This document shows positions 25,502 to 32,828 of a stretch of DNA of 64,000 nucleotides, piece by piece. The position numbers and the translations under genes were made by a program. Source of the DNA: CAVZBW01 sp963773635. Its GTDB lineage: Bacteria > Actinomycetota > Acidimicrobiia > Acidimicrobiales > RAAP-2. How positions within the stretch are numbered: the stretch's first letter is position 1; every line of letters starts with the position of its first letter. The DNA lies in the NCBI GenBank assembly GCA_963773635.1, contig CAVZBW010000005.1, positions 2,976,001 to 3,040,000 on the forward strand, written 5' to 3'. The notes beneath the pieces were generated by a model that worked only from the letters and a program-made list of their open reading frames with translations, ran no database searches and had not been told where the DNA came from.

Positions 25502-25926
25502 GCTGCCTCCTCCGCCAGCGCCATCAACGCTCTCGCAATCGCCTTCAAATTGGGCTCAGGCGTCGCCAAGGGCAAGACCTTCACCTTACGGTTCTTGATC
25601 ACACGCGCAGGGATGAAGCTCAGGACAACGCGGCAGAACTTCAGTTCATCATTGCCGGTTCGTGCTTCGGCCTGGTTGTACAACCTCTCCAGCTTGGCAA
25701 AGGCCTTGCCGGCCCGCTGAGGCAACGACGGAGCTTCCTGGCGCAGGTCGTCTCTCTCCAGCAAGAGCTTTTCATCAGCGTTGGTGGAGCCAGTCAAGTA
25801 GTAACGGTGGAGGTCCCACTGCTGGTTGGGGGACAGCACACCGAAGACCAGTCTTCGATGGTCGTTTCGAAGTGGCTTCAGTAGGTGGTGTCGTCGTAAG
25901 TATTCGTTATTAGTAACTCGTGCCAT
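25498..25926 (-). CDS. 142-residue partner protein of the nuclease module, unknown family
   Basis: This is a basic, mostly helical protein. It contains DHRRLVFGVLSPNQQWDLHRYY and SFIPARVIKNRKVKVLPLAT, with an Ala/Leu-rich C-terminus ending at the overlap with the nuclease start. No signal peptide or membrane segment is seen. AGGAG lies 16 bases before the ATG, where it better fits an overlapping 19-codon reading frame that starts at ATG 25938. Coupled translation suggests a complex with the nuclease, for example as a specificity, inhibitor or immunity subunit. I do not recognise the family. Confidence 0.65.
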   Translation of the reverse strand: MARVTNNEYLRRHHLLKPLRNDHRRLVFGVLSPNQQWDLHRYYLTGSTNADEKLLLERDDLRQEAPSLPQRAGKAFAKLERLYNQAEARTGNDELKFCRVVLSFIPARVIKNRKVKVLPLATPEPNLKAIARALMALAEEAA

Positions 25927-26204
25927 TTCCGGTACATGCTTCTCCTACGGAATAGTGTCTCATACATGTACCGATTGAAAAAACCCGGGATGAGATTCAA
26001 ACCCAGTAACAGGGGCGGCCGGTTACTGATGCTGTTGCGCGTACATCAGATTTGACGTACCGGAAAGCTAGGTTTCAAACCTTTTACCTCTGTTATTCAA
26101 ACTACATTTATGTAGTTTGGCGGAGAGCCTGAGACTTCTTTCAAACCCTCCTCTACGCCTGATCCGGCTATTGGATCAGATTGCGTGAACACCATTATCC
26201 CAGG
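25927..26204 (-). other. Hairpin-rich intergenic region upstream of the nuclease module
   Basis: No gene is seen. The region holds a series of dyads: CAGTAAC/GTTACTG (around 26006-26030), an imperfect GTACATCA/TTGACGTAC, AGGTTT-C-AAACCT, AAACTACAT/ATGTAGTTT, and CTGATCC/GGATCAG. On the plus strand TCAAAC occurs four times, next to three of the dyads. It could be a structured leader, operator sites or a recombination site. The promoter of the nuclease operon should lie within it. Confidence 0.5.
26128..26204 (-). repeat. Intergenic repeat element B (cassette-boundary-like)
   Basis: Bounded by CCTGAGA (26128-26134) and TCCCAGG (26198-26204), with the same outer sequences GCGGAGAG and TCAGGGCC as element A. 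TTTCAAACCCTCC is shared inside, and the hairpin CTGATCC/GGATCAG forms the variable centre. It begins one base after the transglutaminase stop codon on the minus strand. Confidence 0.6.
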
Positions 26205-26469
26205 TCAGGGCCGGTGCAGCAAGACTGGGCGGTCCTGCAGAGAGCGCTTCGGCACAACGGCGGAATGGTCGTTGCTCATGAGCCCAGCCGGAGCTCGTAG
26301 TTCGTCGAGCGAGTAAAGGTCAACGATCTCAGAGGTGTCATCAGCGGCGCAGACTGCCGCCACTTTGTCGAGCAGTTCGTCGTAATCAGGACCGGTCTTG
26401 CCTTGGTAGGACTGCTTCATCCGTCCCCACTCGTCCCACGGAAGCATCTCGACCTTATTGAGGGCAGCC

Positions 26470-26473
26470 AGGT
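26470..26473. repeat. Target-site duplication AGGT, left of the IS3-family element
   Basis: AGGT here and at 27719-27722 flank the element; one copy is needed to restore the transglutaminase frame. Confidence 0.8.
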
Positions 26474-26552
26474 TGGCCTGACCCCGTGAGATCGGTCCAC
26501 CCGTGACGTGAGCCCGTTGCCCAGACTTCTGGGCGAAGGGAGGATCGTCACG

Positions 26553-26831
26553 ATGCCGAGACGGAGGCACACCCCCGAGCAGATCGTCCGGAAGCTCCGA
26601 GAGGCGGACAAGCTGCTCAACGAAGGCCAAGACGTCGCTGCGGTCTGTCGACACCTCCAGGTGTCCGAGCAGACCTACCACCGCTGGCGGAACCAGTACG
26701 GCGGCATGAAGGCCGACGACGCCAAGGAGCTGCGCGAACTCCGCAAGGAGAACCAGCGCCTGAAGCGCATCGTGGCCGACAAAGAGCTCGAGATCGATGC
26801 CTTGCGGGAGATCTCCCGGGGAAACTTCTGA
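26553..26831 (+). CDS. IS3-family transposase OrfA
   Basis: This 92-residue protein begins MPRRRHTPEQIVRKLREAD, a helix-turn-helix that binds the IS ends (VCRHLQVSEQTYHRWRNQYG). A leucine-zipper-like coiled coil follows (ELRELRKENQRLKRIVADKE). I chose the ATG at 26553 because the frame before it lies in the terminal repeat. It ends 7 bases after a canonical -1 slippery site and would be fused to OrfB by frameshifting. Confidence 0.9.
   Translation: MPRRRHTPEQIVRKLREADKLLNEGQDVAAVCRHLQVSEQTYHRWRNQYGGMKADDAKELRELRKENQRLKRIVADKELEIDALREISRGNF
26819..26825 (+). other. Programmed -1 frameshift site G GGA AAC
   Basis: In the orfA frame the heptamer reads G GGA AAC, the X XXY YYZ pattern. Slippage gives GGG AAA C and enters the orfB frame (LLSPSQRRRAVQMLCDR). 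This is the usual way IS3 elements make the OrfAB transposase. Confidence 0.7.
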
Positions 26832-27689
26832 GCCCGTCGCAGCGACGCCGGGCGGTCCAGATGCTCTGTGACCGCAAGGGCTTCTCGCAGCGGCGGGCGT
26901 GCCAGATCGTCGGCCAGCACCGCTCCACCCAGCGCCACCGGCCCGAGTGCCCCGACCCCGACTCGGCGCTGCGCGCCGAGCTTCGCGCATTTGCGAGACG
27001 GCATCCACGGTGGGGTTATCGCCGGGCCCATGCCGTGCTCCGTCGTCAGGGCCACCACCGGGTCAACCGCAAGAAGGTCCAACGTCTCTGGCGTGAAGAG
27101 GGGTTACGGGTCCCACCGAGGCGCCACAAGCGGCAACGGCTCGGGATCTCCACCACGGCCGCCGACCGCCTGGTCGCCACCCACCCCGACCATGTCTGGG
27201 CCCTCGACTACCAGTTCGACGTCACCACCACCGGGAGGACGATCAAGATCCTGCACGTCACCGACGAGTTCACGAGGGAGAGCCTCTCGGACCTCGTCGA
27301 CACCAGCATCGACGCCGATGCCACAGTGGCCGTCCTCGACAAGCTCGTGGCTGCCCGAGGCACCCGTCCCACGTTCATCCGGTGCGACAACGGGCCCGAG
27401 CTCACCGCCAACGCTCTCCGGGACTGGTGCCGGTTCACCGGCGCGGGCACGAGCTACATCGATCCCGGCAGCCCCTGGCAGAACCCCTGGGTCGAGTCCT
27501 ACGGCTCGAGAATGCGCGACGAGCTGCTCTCGCATCGAGCAGTTCGATACCCTCCTCGAGGCCCAAGTCCTTGTCGCCGACTGGCGCGAGGAGTACAACT
27601 CCTACCGTCCCCACTCCGCGCTCGGCATGCTCACGCCGGTCGAGTTCGCGCACCGATGGTGGATTAACCACCAACCACAGCTCACATAG
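26825..27689 (+). CDS. IS3-family transposase OrfB (integrase core), frameshifted near its end
   Basis: This is the DDE catalytic part. It includes the HTH_21-like region RHPRWGYRRAHAVLRRQGH, the first aspartate in VWALDYQFDVT, the second in FIRCDNGPELTA, and the glutamate in NPWVESYGSRMRDELL. At 27533 an extra C (TCG-C-ATCGAG) shifts the frame; without it the protein continues SIEQFDTLLEAQ to RPHSALGMLTPVEFAHRW and stops at 27689. If real, the indel removes the last 50 residues. If a sequencing error, the element is intact. An in-frame ATG at 26861 could start a separate OrfB. Confidence 0.85.
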
Positions 27690-27718
27690 CGGGTGGGCCG
27701 ATCAACGGGGTCCGGTCA

Positions 27719-27722
27719 AGGT
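27719..27722. repeat. Target-site duplication AGGT, right of the IS3-family element
   Basis: Second copy of AGGT, see 26470-26473. Confidence 0.8.
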
Positions 27723-28350
27723 CTCTGATGGCGTTGCCATGAATCTCACCTGGCCCCCAGTTGTCGGTTCCCTCCACACCGAAGTGCTGAGCATCAACGC
27801 GACCTGCACGGAACTCGCTCCAGGCCTCGCCGCCAGTCAGGAAGGCCCCTGTAGGTAGATCCTCTGGGTTCACGTCAAGTGGGCGGCCGAGATACTCAGG
27901 ATCCACCCGAACCCAACGCTCGTCGGCATCATTCCAGTACTCGGTGATCCAGTGATCAAGACCTCGGTCAGGCTTGAAGTAGGTGCCGAAGCCACACCGA
28001 GCACGAGCAGGAATGTTTCGATAGCGCAGCAGTGCGCAGCTCAAGACTGCGAAGTGCCGGCAGGTGCCAACCACTCGCTGTTCCGTTGAGCGCCGAGCGT
28101 CCAGCGGAGCCGGGTCCAACTTCAACAGCGCTTGCGCTAGCGCCTTGGCTGGTCGAATGTTCTTCTCGGCAATTCGATCGGGCCCCATCCCGCGCATCGC
28201 TGCAACGGATGGCTGAATGAACAGGCCGTGCACGCAGCGGCAGATATCGAGAGGGTTGGTCGGTAGCCCTTCCAACGCGGAAGAAGGGACCGCCCCCAGG
28301 TCCGTCATGGGTCCAGCTACGGCGTAGTCGAGTGGCGTCTTCACACTTCA

Positions 28351-28379
28351 AGAGTACGAACATGTGTTCGATGAGTCAA
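28351..28379 (-). promoter_or_regulatory. LexA-controlled leaderless promoter of the transglutaminase-like gene
   Basis: On the minus strand TTGACT (28374-28379) and TACTCT (28351-28356) are 17 bases apart. The spacer holds CGAACACATGTTCG (28357-28370), a perfect actinobacterial LexA box. The GTG start lies six bases after the -10. All parts agree, so this is the best-defined promoter in the window. Confidence 0.85.
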
Positions 28380-28387
28380 TGACGGTC

Positions 28388-28394
28388 TCCCAGG
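28388..28394 (-). repeat. Half-element C (TCCCAGGTCAG)
   Basis: TCTCCCAGGTCAG here matches one end of elements A and B. It lies between a small ORF and the LexA promoter. No matching inverted half is seen nearby. Confidence 0.4.
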
Positions 28395-28433
28395 TCAGAG
28401 GCAACTTGACAATCGCAACCTGCTACAACCGGC

Positions 28434-28583
28434 TTACTTGGTGGTGATCTCACGAATCAGACTTCTGATCCGTGGGTTCCTGGAATCCTCGTTCATGAGG
28501 ACGAAGTACGTGTGGCCGTCTCGCAGAACTACGTCAGAGAAGGCAACGTCAACCTTTTCTGCGTAGGGACTCTTCGGCGACAT
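28434..28583 (-). CDS. Short ORF or gene remnant, unknown
   Basis: Forty-nine codons from the ATG at 28583. The protein-like part reads VDVAFSDVVLRDGHTYFVLM and then SRNPRIRSLIREITTK, loosely like the end of a LysR-type effector domain. No ribosome site is clear and upstream sequence in this frame looks random, so it may be the 3' remnant of a larger gene. It lies upstream of half-element C on the same strand. Confidence 0.3.
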   Translation of the reverse strand: MSPKSPYAEKVDVAFSDVVLRDGHTYFVLMNEDSRNPRIRSLIREITTK

Positions 28584-28728
28584 CACGGGGTGGACAGGAT
28601 CTCGATGACGTGGCGGGCCAGACGGTAAAGGAAGCCGAGTACACGAGTCGGCGGGATCGCTGCCTCGACTCTGCCTGGCCAAGCGGGTGATCGTATTGTT
28701 GGATCCGTTGGGTGGAAGGAGCTGGACC

Positions 28729-29604
28729 GTGATCGAGAACGAACTCTACGACTACAGCCCGATTGTCGAGCGCCCTCCGGTCCGTTGGCCGGGGGATGCC
28801 CGGGTGGCGTTCTATGTGGGGCTCAACATCGAGCACTTCTACATCGATCGCCCCGGCGCCAGCATCTTCGAGGGAACCGCCTCGCAGGTTCCCGATCCGT
28901 TGAACTACGGATGGCGGGACTACGGAGCTCGGGTGGGCATCTGGCGGCAGATCGAAGCTCTCGACCGGCACGGCATCCGGGCCAGCGTCTTGCTGAACTC
29001 CGATGTTTGCGAGCGCTATCCACAGATCATCGAAGCCGGCCGGCAGCGGCACTGGGCGTGGTTAGGGCACGGCACGACCAACGCCACCCTCCTCGCGGAC
29101 CTGTCCACCGAAGACGAACGGGCCATCCTCACCGAGGTCGTCGACACCATCGAAAAGGCAACCGGACAACGACCTGGGGGCTGGCTCGGCCCGGGAGTGA
29201 CCGCCACGTTCCAAACGCCGACCCTGCTGGCCGAGCTGGGGCTCAGCTACCTTTTGGACTGGGCCAACGACGACCAGCCCTACTGGACCAAGGTCCCGGG
29301 GCTGCTGAGCGTGCCCTACTCCATCGAGCTGAACGACGTCGCCATCTTCATGACCAAGCACCACACGGGCGCCGACTTCCTTCAGATCGTCAAGGACCAA
29401 CTGGACGTGCTGTACGCCGAGTCCTCGGAGAGCGGCCGAGTGCTGGGGCTGGCTCTGCACCCGTACATCACCGGCCAAGCCTTTCGGGCCACGTACCTCG
29501 ATCTAGCGCTCGACTACGTCGCCAGTCACCCAGGGATCTGGTTGACGACCAGTGACGAGATCGCCGACCACTATGCAGCTGCATTTCCGCCCGAGGGTCG
29601 GTAG
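28729..29604 (+). CDS. Polysaccharide deacetylase-family protein (PuuE/allantoinase-like group)
   Basis: A NodB-type (beta/alpha) barrel protein of 291 residues. RWPGDARVAFYVGLNIEHF begins the domain; the region GHGTTNATLLADLS and the GPGVTATFQTP segment occupy the usual active-site positions, but the standard TxDD metal motif is replaced by an NIEH-type sequence, as in the cytosolic PuuE-like group. The GTG at 28729 has GGAAGGAG nine bases upstream, so I preferred it to the ATG-like start at 28687. The substrate could be a small amide rather than a polysaccharide. Confidence 0.75.
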   Translation: MIENELYDYSPIVERPPVRWPGDARVAFYVGLNIEHFYIDRPGASIFEGTASQVPDPLNYGWRDYGARVGIWRQIEALDRHGIRASVLLNSDVCERYPQIIEAGRQRHWAWLGHGTTNATLLADLSTEDERAILTEVVDTIEKATGQRPGGWLGPGVTATFQTPTLLAELGLSYLLDWANDDQPYWTKVPGLLSVPYSIELNDVAIFMTKHHTGADFLQIVKDQLDVLYAESSESGRVLGLALHPYITGQAFRATYLDLALDYVASHPGIWLTTSDEIADHYAAAFPPEGR

Positions 29605-29623
29605 AGCGTCTATCCACTTCGGT

Positions 29624-29722
29624 CTACTTCGGCCAGCGCCAGATCCCAACCTTCAGCCCGAGGGGCGAAAACCAGAGAACGAACACGAGCCCAGTGACCA
29701 TCGGAATGATGCTCCAGATCAT
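29624..29722 (-). CDS. 32-residue predicted membrane peptide
   Basis: The frame begins ATG at 29722 after a good ribosome site (GAAAGGAAACC). It encodes one hydrophobic segment, IIPMVTGLVFVLWF, followed by a short Gly/Trp/Lys tail (GIWRWPK) and a TAG stop. It lies 31 bases after the ABM-domain membrane protein on the same strand, so it is probably the last gene of that operon. It may be a small subunit that helps the larger membrane protein. Confidence 0.55.
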   Translation of the reverse strand: MIWSIIPMVTGLVFVLWFSPLGLKVGIWRWPK

Positions 29723-29753
29723 GGTTTCCTTTCGTAACCGGTCGAGGGCTGGC

Positions 29754-30737
29754 TCATATCTTGAGGATCTTGGCGTCAAAGCCGACGTACTTGACGACGA
29801 AGAAGAACCCGAAGACCAGCGCGGCCAGCGTCACGAGCATGACGACCGCACCCCTGAGATCGACGGAACGAGGCGCATCGGGACGAGGCTGTATCCACCA
29901 ACCCATGAGCTTGCTCAAGATCGCCGTCACAGGCCAGCCCAGGAGGGCCACGCTGAAGATGTTGCCTATCAGGTTGGAGAATGCCAGGTTCATCCAGTCC
30001 AGCTTGTTGTTCAAGAAGAGGATCTCGAGCATCACGATCGGGTACAAGCCCACCAGAATCAGGTAGTTGAACTTCCAGGCGGGAGGAGCAGCCGCTCCTT
30101 CGGCCCGTTGGAAGTCGAACCAACCAGAGAAGCCCGACTCCACCCGTCTGGTCTGGGTGTCGCGGAAGACCCCATCGCTCTTGGCCAAAAAGGCCGAACG
30201 CTCTTCCGAGCCGAGCCAGGCGTCGAGATGGGCGCTGGAGTCGAACGTCACCATCGTGACCCATTGGTCCTGGACGCCTGCGACTGGAGCCTGCAGGTTG
30301 GCACCCACGTAACCAGGCCAGTGTGCCTGCGCCGCGGTGATCTCCGCGTTCCAGCGCTGAAATGCTTCCTCTTGGCCAGGTTCGACCTTCGTCAAGATGA
30401 CCGCGGTCGCGCTGCGCGGAGCCGAACCGCCCGACTCGAGAAGCGAGACGGTCTGGTCGCCCTCCAGGAGATCGACGATCCCTGCCAGGGCCTCGGCTCG
30501 CTCCGGCGATGCCAGCCACGCTCGCGCGTCGTCGCCGGTCTCGAAGCGCTCGATGATCACCCAGTCCTGCTGGTCCGGAGGCTCGGGGGGTAGGACTTGA
30601 TGACTGATGCAGCCAGCAGCCTGCGCCACGAGACGGAAATGATGCTGCCGTCCGGCGAACTCCTCGTCCCGTCCGCTCTTCACCCGAGCCTGGATGACGA
30701 TAGTGACGGGTTCACCGGTCGTGGTCCCGTTCGTCAC
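29754..30737 (-). CDS. Tandem antibiotic-monooxygenase-fold (ABM) protein with membrane C-terminus
   Basis: The 327 residues hold two ferredoxin-like ABM repeats (about 1-95 and 100-200; EPVTIVIQARVKSGRDEEFA begins the first, ATAVILTKVEPGQEEAFQ the second). A C-terminal region follows with three hydrophobic segments: NYLILVGLYPIVMLEILF, LIGNIFSVALLGWPVTAIL and GAVVMLVTLAALVFGFFFVV. This fusion is known from unknown-function proteins in many bacteria; small-molecule oxidation or haem chemistry at the membrane has been suggested for ABM folds. I chose the GTG at 30737, eight bases before which the upstream gene stops, so the two are co-transcribed. Confidence 0.75.
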   Translation of the reverse strand: MTNGTTTGEPVTIVIQARVKSGRDEEFAGRQHHFRLVAQAAGCISHQVLPPEPPDQQDWVIIERFETGDDARAWLASPERAEALAGIVDLLEGDQTVSLLESGGSAPRSATAVILTKVEPGQEEAFQRWNAEITAAQAHWPGYVGANLQAPVAGVQDQWVTMVTFDSSAHLDAWLGSEERSAFLAKSDGVFRDTQTRRVESGFSGWFDFQRAEGAAAPPAWKFNYLILVGLYPIVMLEILFLNNKLDWMNLAFSNLIGNIFSVALLGWPVTAILSKLMGWWIQPRPDAPRSVDLRGAVVMLVTLAALVFGFFFVVKYVGFDAKILKI

Positions 30738-30744
30738 GGTGCGA

Positions 30745-31860
30745 CTACTTGGCTTCGGCCAGCGAGCTGGCGCCTTGGCCCTCCTCAGCGCGGGTACGCC
30801 ACGGCCACTCCTGGCTGTGGAAGGGAGCCCGCGGGGGCATGAGTGGCTCGAGGCCGCGAGCCCGAGCTTCTTCGACGATCTTGTCGTGACCGGAGAAGAC
30901 CGAATAACCGTCTCCGGACCCCGGGACACGTCGGCTCATCTCGTTGGCCACGGCATCGCGGGCACCGGTCGCCAGCAGCTCGAAGTCCATCAAGAAGTAG
31001 TCGTTGAAGAAAATCTTCCCCAGGGCGCGGTCGGCGACGATACGTGACAGCGCGCTCAGCATCTCGCCGTTGGTCGTCATGAAGTCCGTCGTTTCGAGAA
31101 GGATCAAGCGGTCGTTGAAGGCGTCCTTTCCGAAATACTGGGCCAGGATGGTGAACATGATGTTGTTCGTTCGGGCCACGTAGATCGAGTTGACAACTCC
31201 ATAGGTCTTGTCCCAGGCCGAGCCCAGCAGCGTCTTCCACTCGTCCATGACTCCCATCCAGTGGGAGACCTGGGTACCGGCAGCGAAGCCGATCGCTGCC
31301 TGAATATCCGCCTTCAGGCCACGGGCAAACGTCGCCAAGCCCTCGAGGTCCAACGTCTGTGCCTCGAGGCACGACGTCAGGTAGCCGATGTTGGCCGTGA
31401 GCAGGTTTCGTACCGTGTTCCTCGCCGCATCGGGCAAGTCGAGGTCATCCACCACATCGAGGACCTGCTGCTGCTGCTCGCGGTAGATCGCCATTGGGGC
31501 CTGCCAGAGACCGTTCGCCGGATCTCCGAGGTAAGGAGCAACCAGCTCGTGAACGGCCATCGAGCTGTGACCGACCGATTTCACGACCTGGTAAGCGACC
31601 GGTACTGGCGGTGCGACGAGCGGTTCCTCCCCCGGCCGGTAAAGGGTGTAGTCACCGCCCGCATCCGAGAAGAGAGCCAGAATGATCGGACAGTTGGCCC
31701 GGATGTTCGCCTCGAACCGGGCCATCGCTTCGTCGTAGATGGCGATCATGGCGGTGTCGAGAACCAAGGCGCGTGCCGTGGCGACCTCGGTCGCCGAAGC
31801 ACGTTCGGGCACTGGGGTCACCACGTCCGCGAGCCACTCCGGAATGGATATCGATGCCAT
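30745..31860 (-). CDS. Conserved-looking protein of unknown function, first gene of a three-gene operon
   Basis: The 371 residues are soluble and helical, with no signal peptide. Segments such as EWLADVVTPVPERA, ALVLDTAMIAIYDEAMARFE and LMPPRAPFHSQEWPWRTR look conserved. Codon use matches the chromosome. The ATG at 31860 has GGGGGATC before it, and the 56 residues upstream in frame look random. It ends eight bases before the ABM-domain gene. I do not recognise the family. Confidence 0.7.
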   Translation of the reverse strand: MASISIPEWLADVVTPVPERASATEVATARALVLDTAMIAIYDEAMARFEANIRANCPIILALFSDAGGDYTLYRPGEEPLVAPPVPVAYQVVKSVGHSSMAVHELVAPYLGDPANGLWQAPMAIYREQQQQVLDVVDDLDLPDAARNTVRNLLTANIGYLTSCLEAQTLDLEGLATFARGLKADIQAAIGFAAGTQVSHWMGVMDEWKTLLGSAWDKTYGVVNSIYVARTNNIMFTILAQYFGKDAFNDRLILLETTDFMTTNGEMLSALSRIVADRALGKIFFNDYFLMDFELLATGARDAVANEMSRRVPGSGDGYSVFSGHDKIVEEARARGLEPLMPPRAPFHSQEWPWRTRAEEGQGASSLAEAK

Positions 31861-32113
31861 GATCCCCCACTCTCTTTCCACTGTCGGCACGGAATTGCCG
31901 AAAAGGTCACCAGCGTTGCCACGATGTCTCTGGCGTTGCTTTCCTCCAAATTTATCGTTCACGACTCCAGCGGTCGAGGAACGCGAGTTGACGCACCAAG
32001 ACCCTGTGGGGCCCAAAGCCCCGTCCACACATCGTGTACGAGAACAGCAATTGGTCGGGCTCCACCCAGATAGGCATTGGCAGAGGTGACCCAGACGAGT
32101 CGACGGGTATCTC

Positions 32114-32401
32114 GTGGGACCCGAAGCAGGCTTTCAATTCGCGGATCTCGAGGGCGTCGATCTCATTGACACCGACCTGACAGTCGCGGACCTCGAGAAG
32201 GCAAACCTCATGAATGCCAATCTGTCTCGAACGAACCTCACTGGCGCTTTTCTCGTAAGCGCTGATCTCGTGGGCGCCAATCTTGACGGCGCCACAATGG
32301 CAACTGCAAACCTGATGAACGTCGATTGGGGCGACACGACATGTCCGGACGGAACGAATAGCGACGCTGACGGCGGGACATGTGCCAACGACTTAGGTTG
32401 A
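32114..32401 (+). CDS. Pentapeptide-repeat protein, possibly truncated
   Basis: The 95 residues contain about twelve consecutive A(D/N)LxX pentapeptides (ADLEG, ANLMN, ANLSR, TNLTG, ADLVG, ANLDG), which fold as a right-handed square helix. The C-terminus DTTCPDGTNSDADGGTC is typical of secreted members, whose usual N-terminal signal peptide is missing here. A stop codon lies 24 bases upstream in frame, so the gene may have lost its 5' end. The 253-base gap to the left holds no gene I can support. Confidence 0.65.
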   Translation: MGPEAGFQFADLEGVDLIDTDLTVADLEKANLMNANLSRTNLTGAFLVSADLVGANLDGATMATANLMNVDWGDTTCPDGTNSDADGGTCANDLG

Positions 32402-32667
32402 CCTGGGTGCGGGGTCCGGAGGCTTCGGTCGGTCACTGGGCGACCTGCCGTCAGGCGGGTGCCTCAGAGCCACCGTCCTGCTCCTCGGGTTCGCGGCTCT
32501 CCTTCGCCTCGAGGTCACAAAGCCCGCCGGTGCTGATTCCACGCTTTGGCACAGTGCTGCGTTTGGGACTCGACCTGTTTGCTGAGGCACCGTGACGGCT
32601 CACCAAGTTGCTCTTATTCAAACCCCTCGTCTCATGTGGAGAAACGTTGTAAGTACGACATCGCGAG

Positions 32668-32755
32668 CGGAGGGAGTGGGATTCGAACCCACGGTACCCG
32701 CAAAGGGCACAACGGTTTTCGAGACCGCCCGATTCGGCCACTCTCGCATCCCTCC
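32668..32755 (-). tRNA. tRNA-Ser (anticodon CGA)
   Basis: 88 bases with a 7-bp acceptor stem (GGAGGGA/TCCCTCC), a long variable arm, the T-loop GTTCGAATCC and the anticodon loop CTCGAAA, giving anticodon CGA. No CCA is encoded. It lies 73 bases downstream of tadA on the same strand. Confidence 0.95.
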
Positions 32756-32828
32756 GGGGGAGAGGCTAACGCCTGTCCGGGCCTGCCCCTACCGGGAAGG
32801 ATCGGGCGGTACGGCAGCCCCCCGGTCG

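Larger units (their letters stand above)
26474..27718 (+). mobile_element. IS3-family insertion sequence, 1245 bp
   Basis: Inverted ends align over about 30 bases (left TGGCCTGACCCCGTGAGATC; right end inverted TGACCGGACCCCGTTGATC). The 4-bp duplication AGGT lies on both sides. It encodes orfA and orfB in the usual -1 arrangement. The insertion is clean and probably recent, since the disrupted gene is otherwise intact. Confidence 0.9.
26205..28344 (-). pseudogene. Transglutaminase-like protein, split by an IS3-family element
   Basis: The first part (28344-27719) contains GTCRHFAVLSCALLRYRNIP, the cysteine region of the transglutaminase/protease fold, and LDHWITEYW with the catalytic histidine, then VRVDPEYLG. 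The second part (26469-26205) continues KVEMLPWDEWGRM. Removing the IS and one AGGT copy gives AIRDLAALNKVEM in frame, a protein of 296 residues. The GTG start lies six bases after a -10 sequence, so the mRNA is leaderless, and a perfect LexA box sits in the promoter. The gene was therefore SOS-controlled before the insertion. Its substrate is unknown. Confidence 0.75.

Noticed and set aside
25882..25938. 19-codon ORF starting at ATG 25938 as a separate gene
   Set aside because: It overlaps the 142-residue gene, and a peptide of this size cannot be supported by sequence alone; it is kept only as a possible leader peptide.
25977..26150. Four copies of TCAAAC as a possible CRISPR array
   Set aside because: The copies are only six bases, spacing is irregular, and no repeat of usual CRISPR length or cas gene is present.
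31952..32137. Minus-strand ORF of 61 codons beside the pentapeptide-repeat gene
   Set aside because: It overlaps that gene's start, has no ribosome site and no recognisable features.
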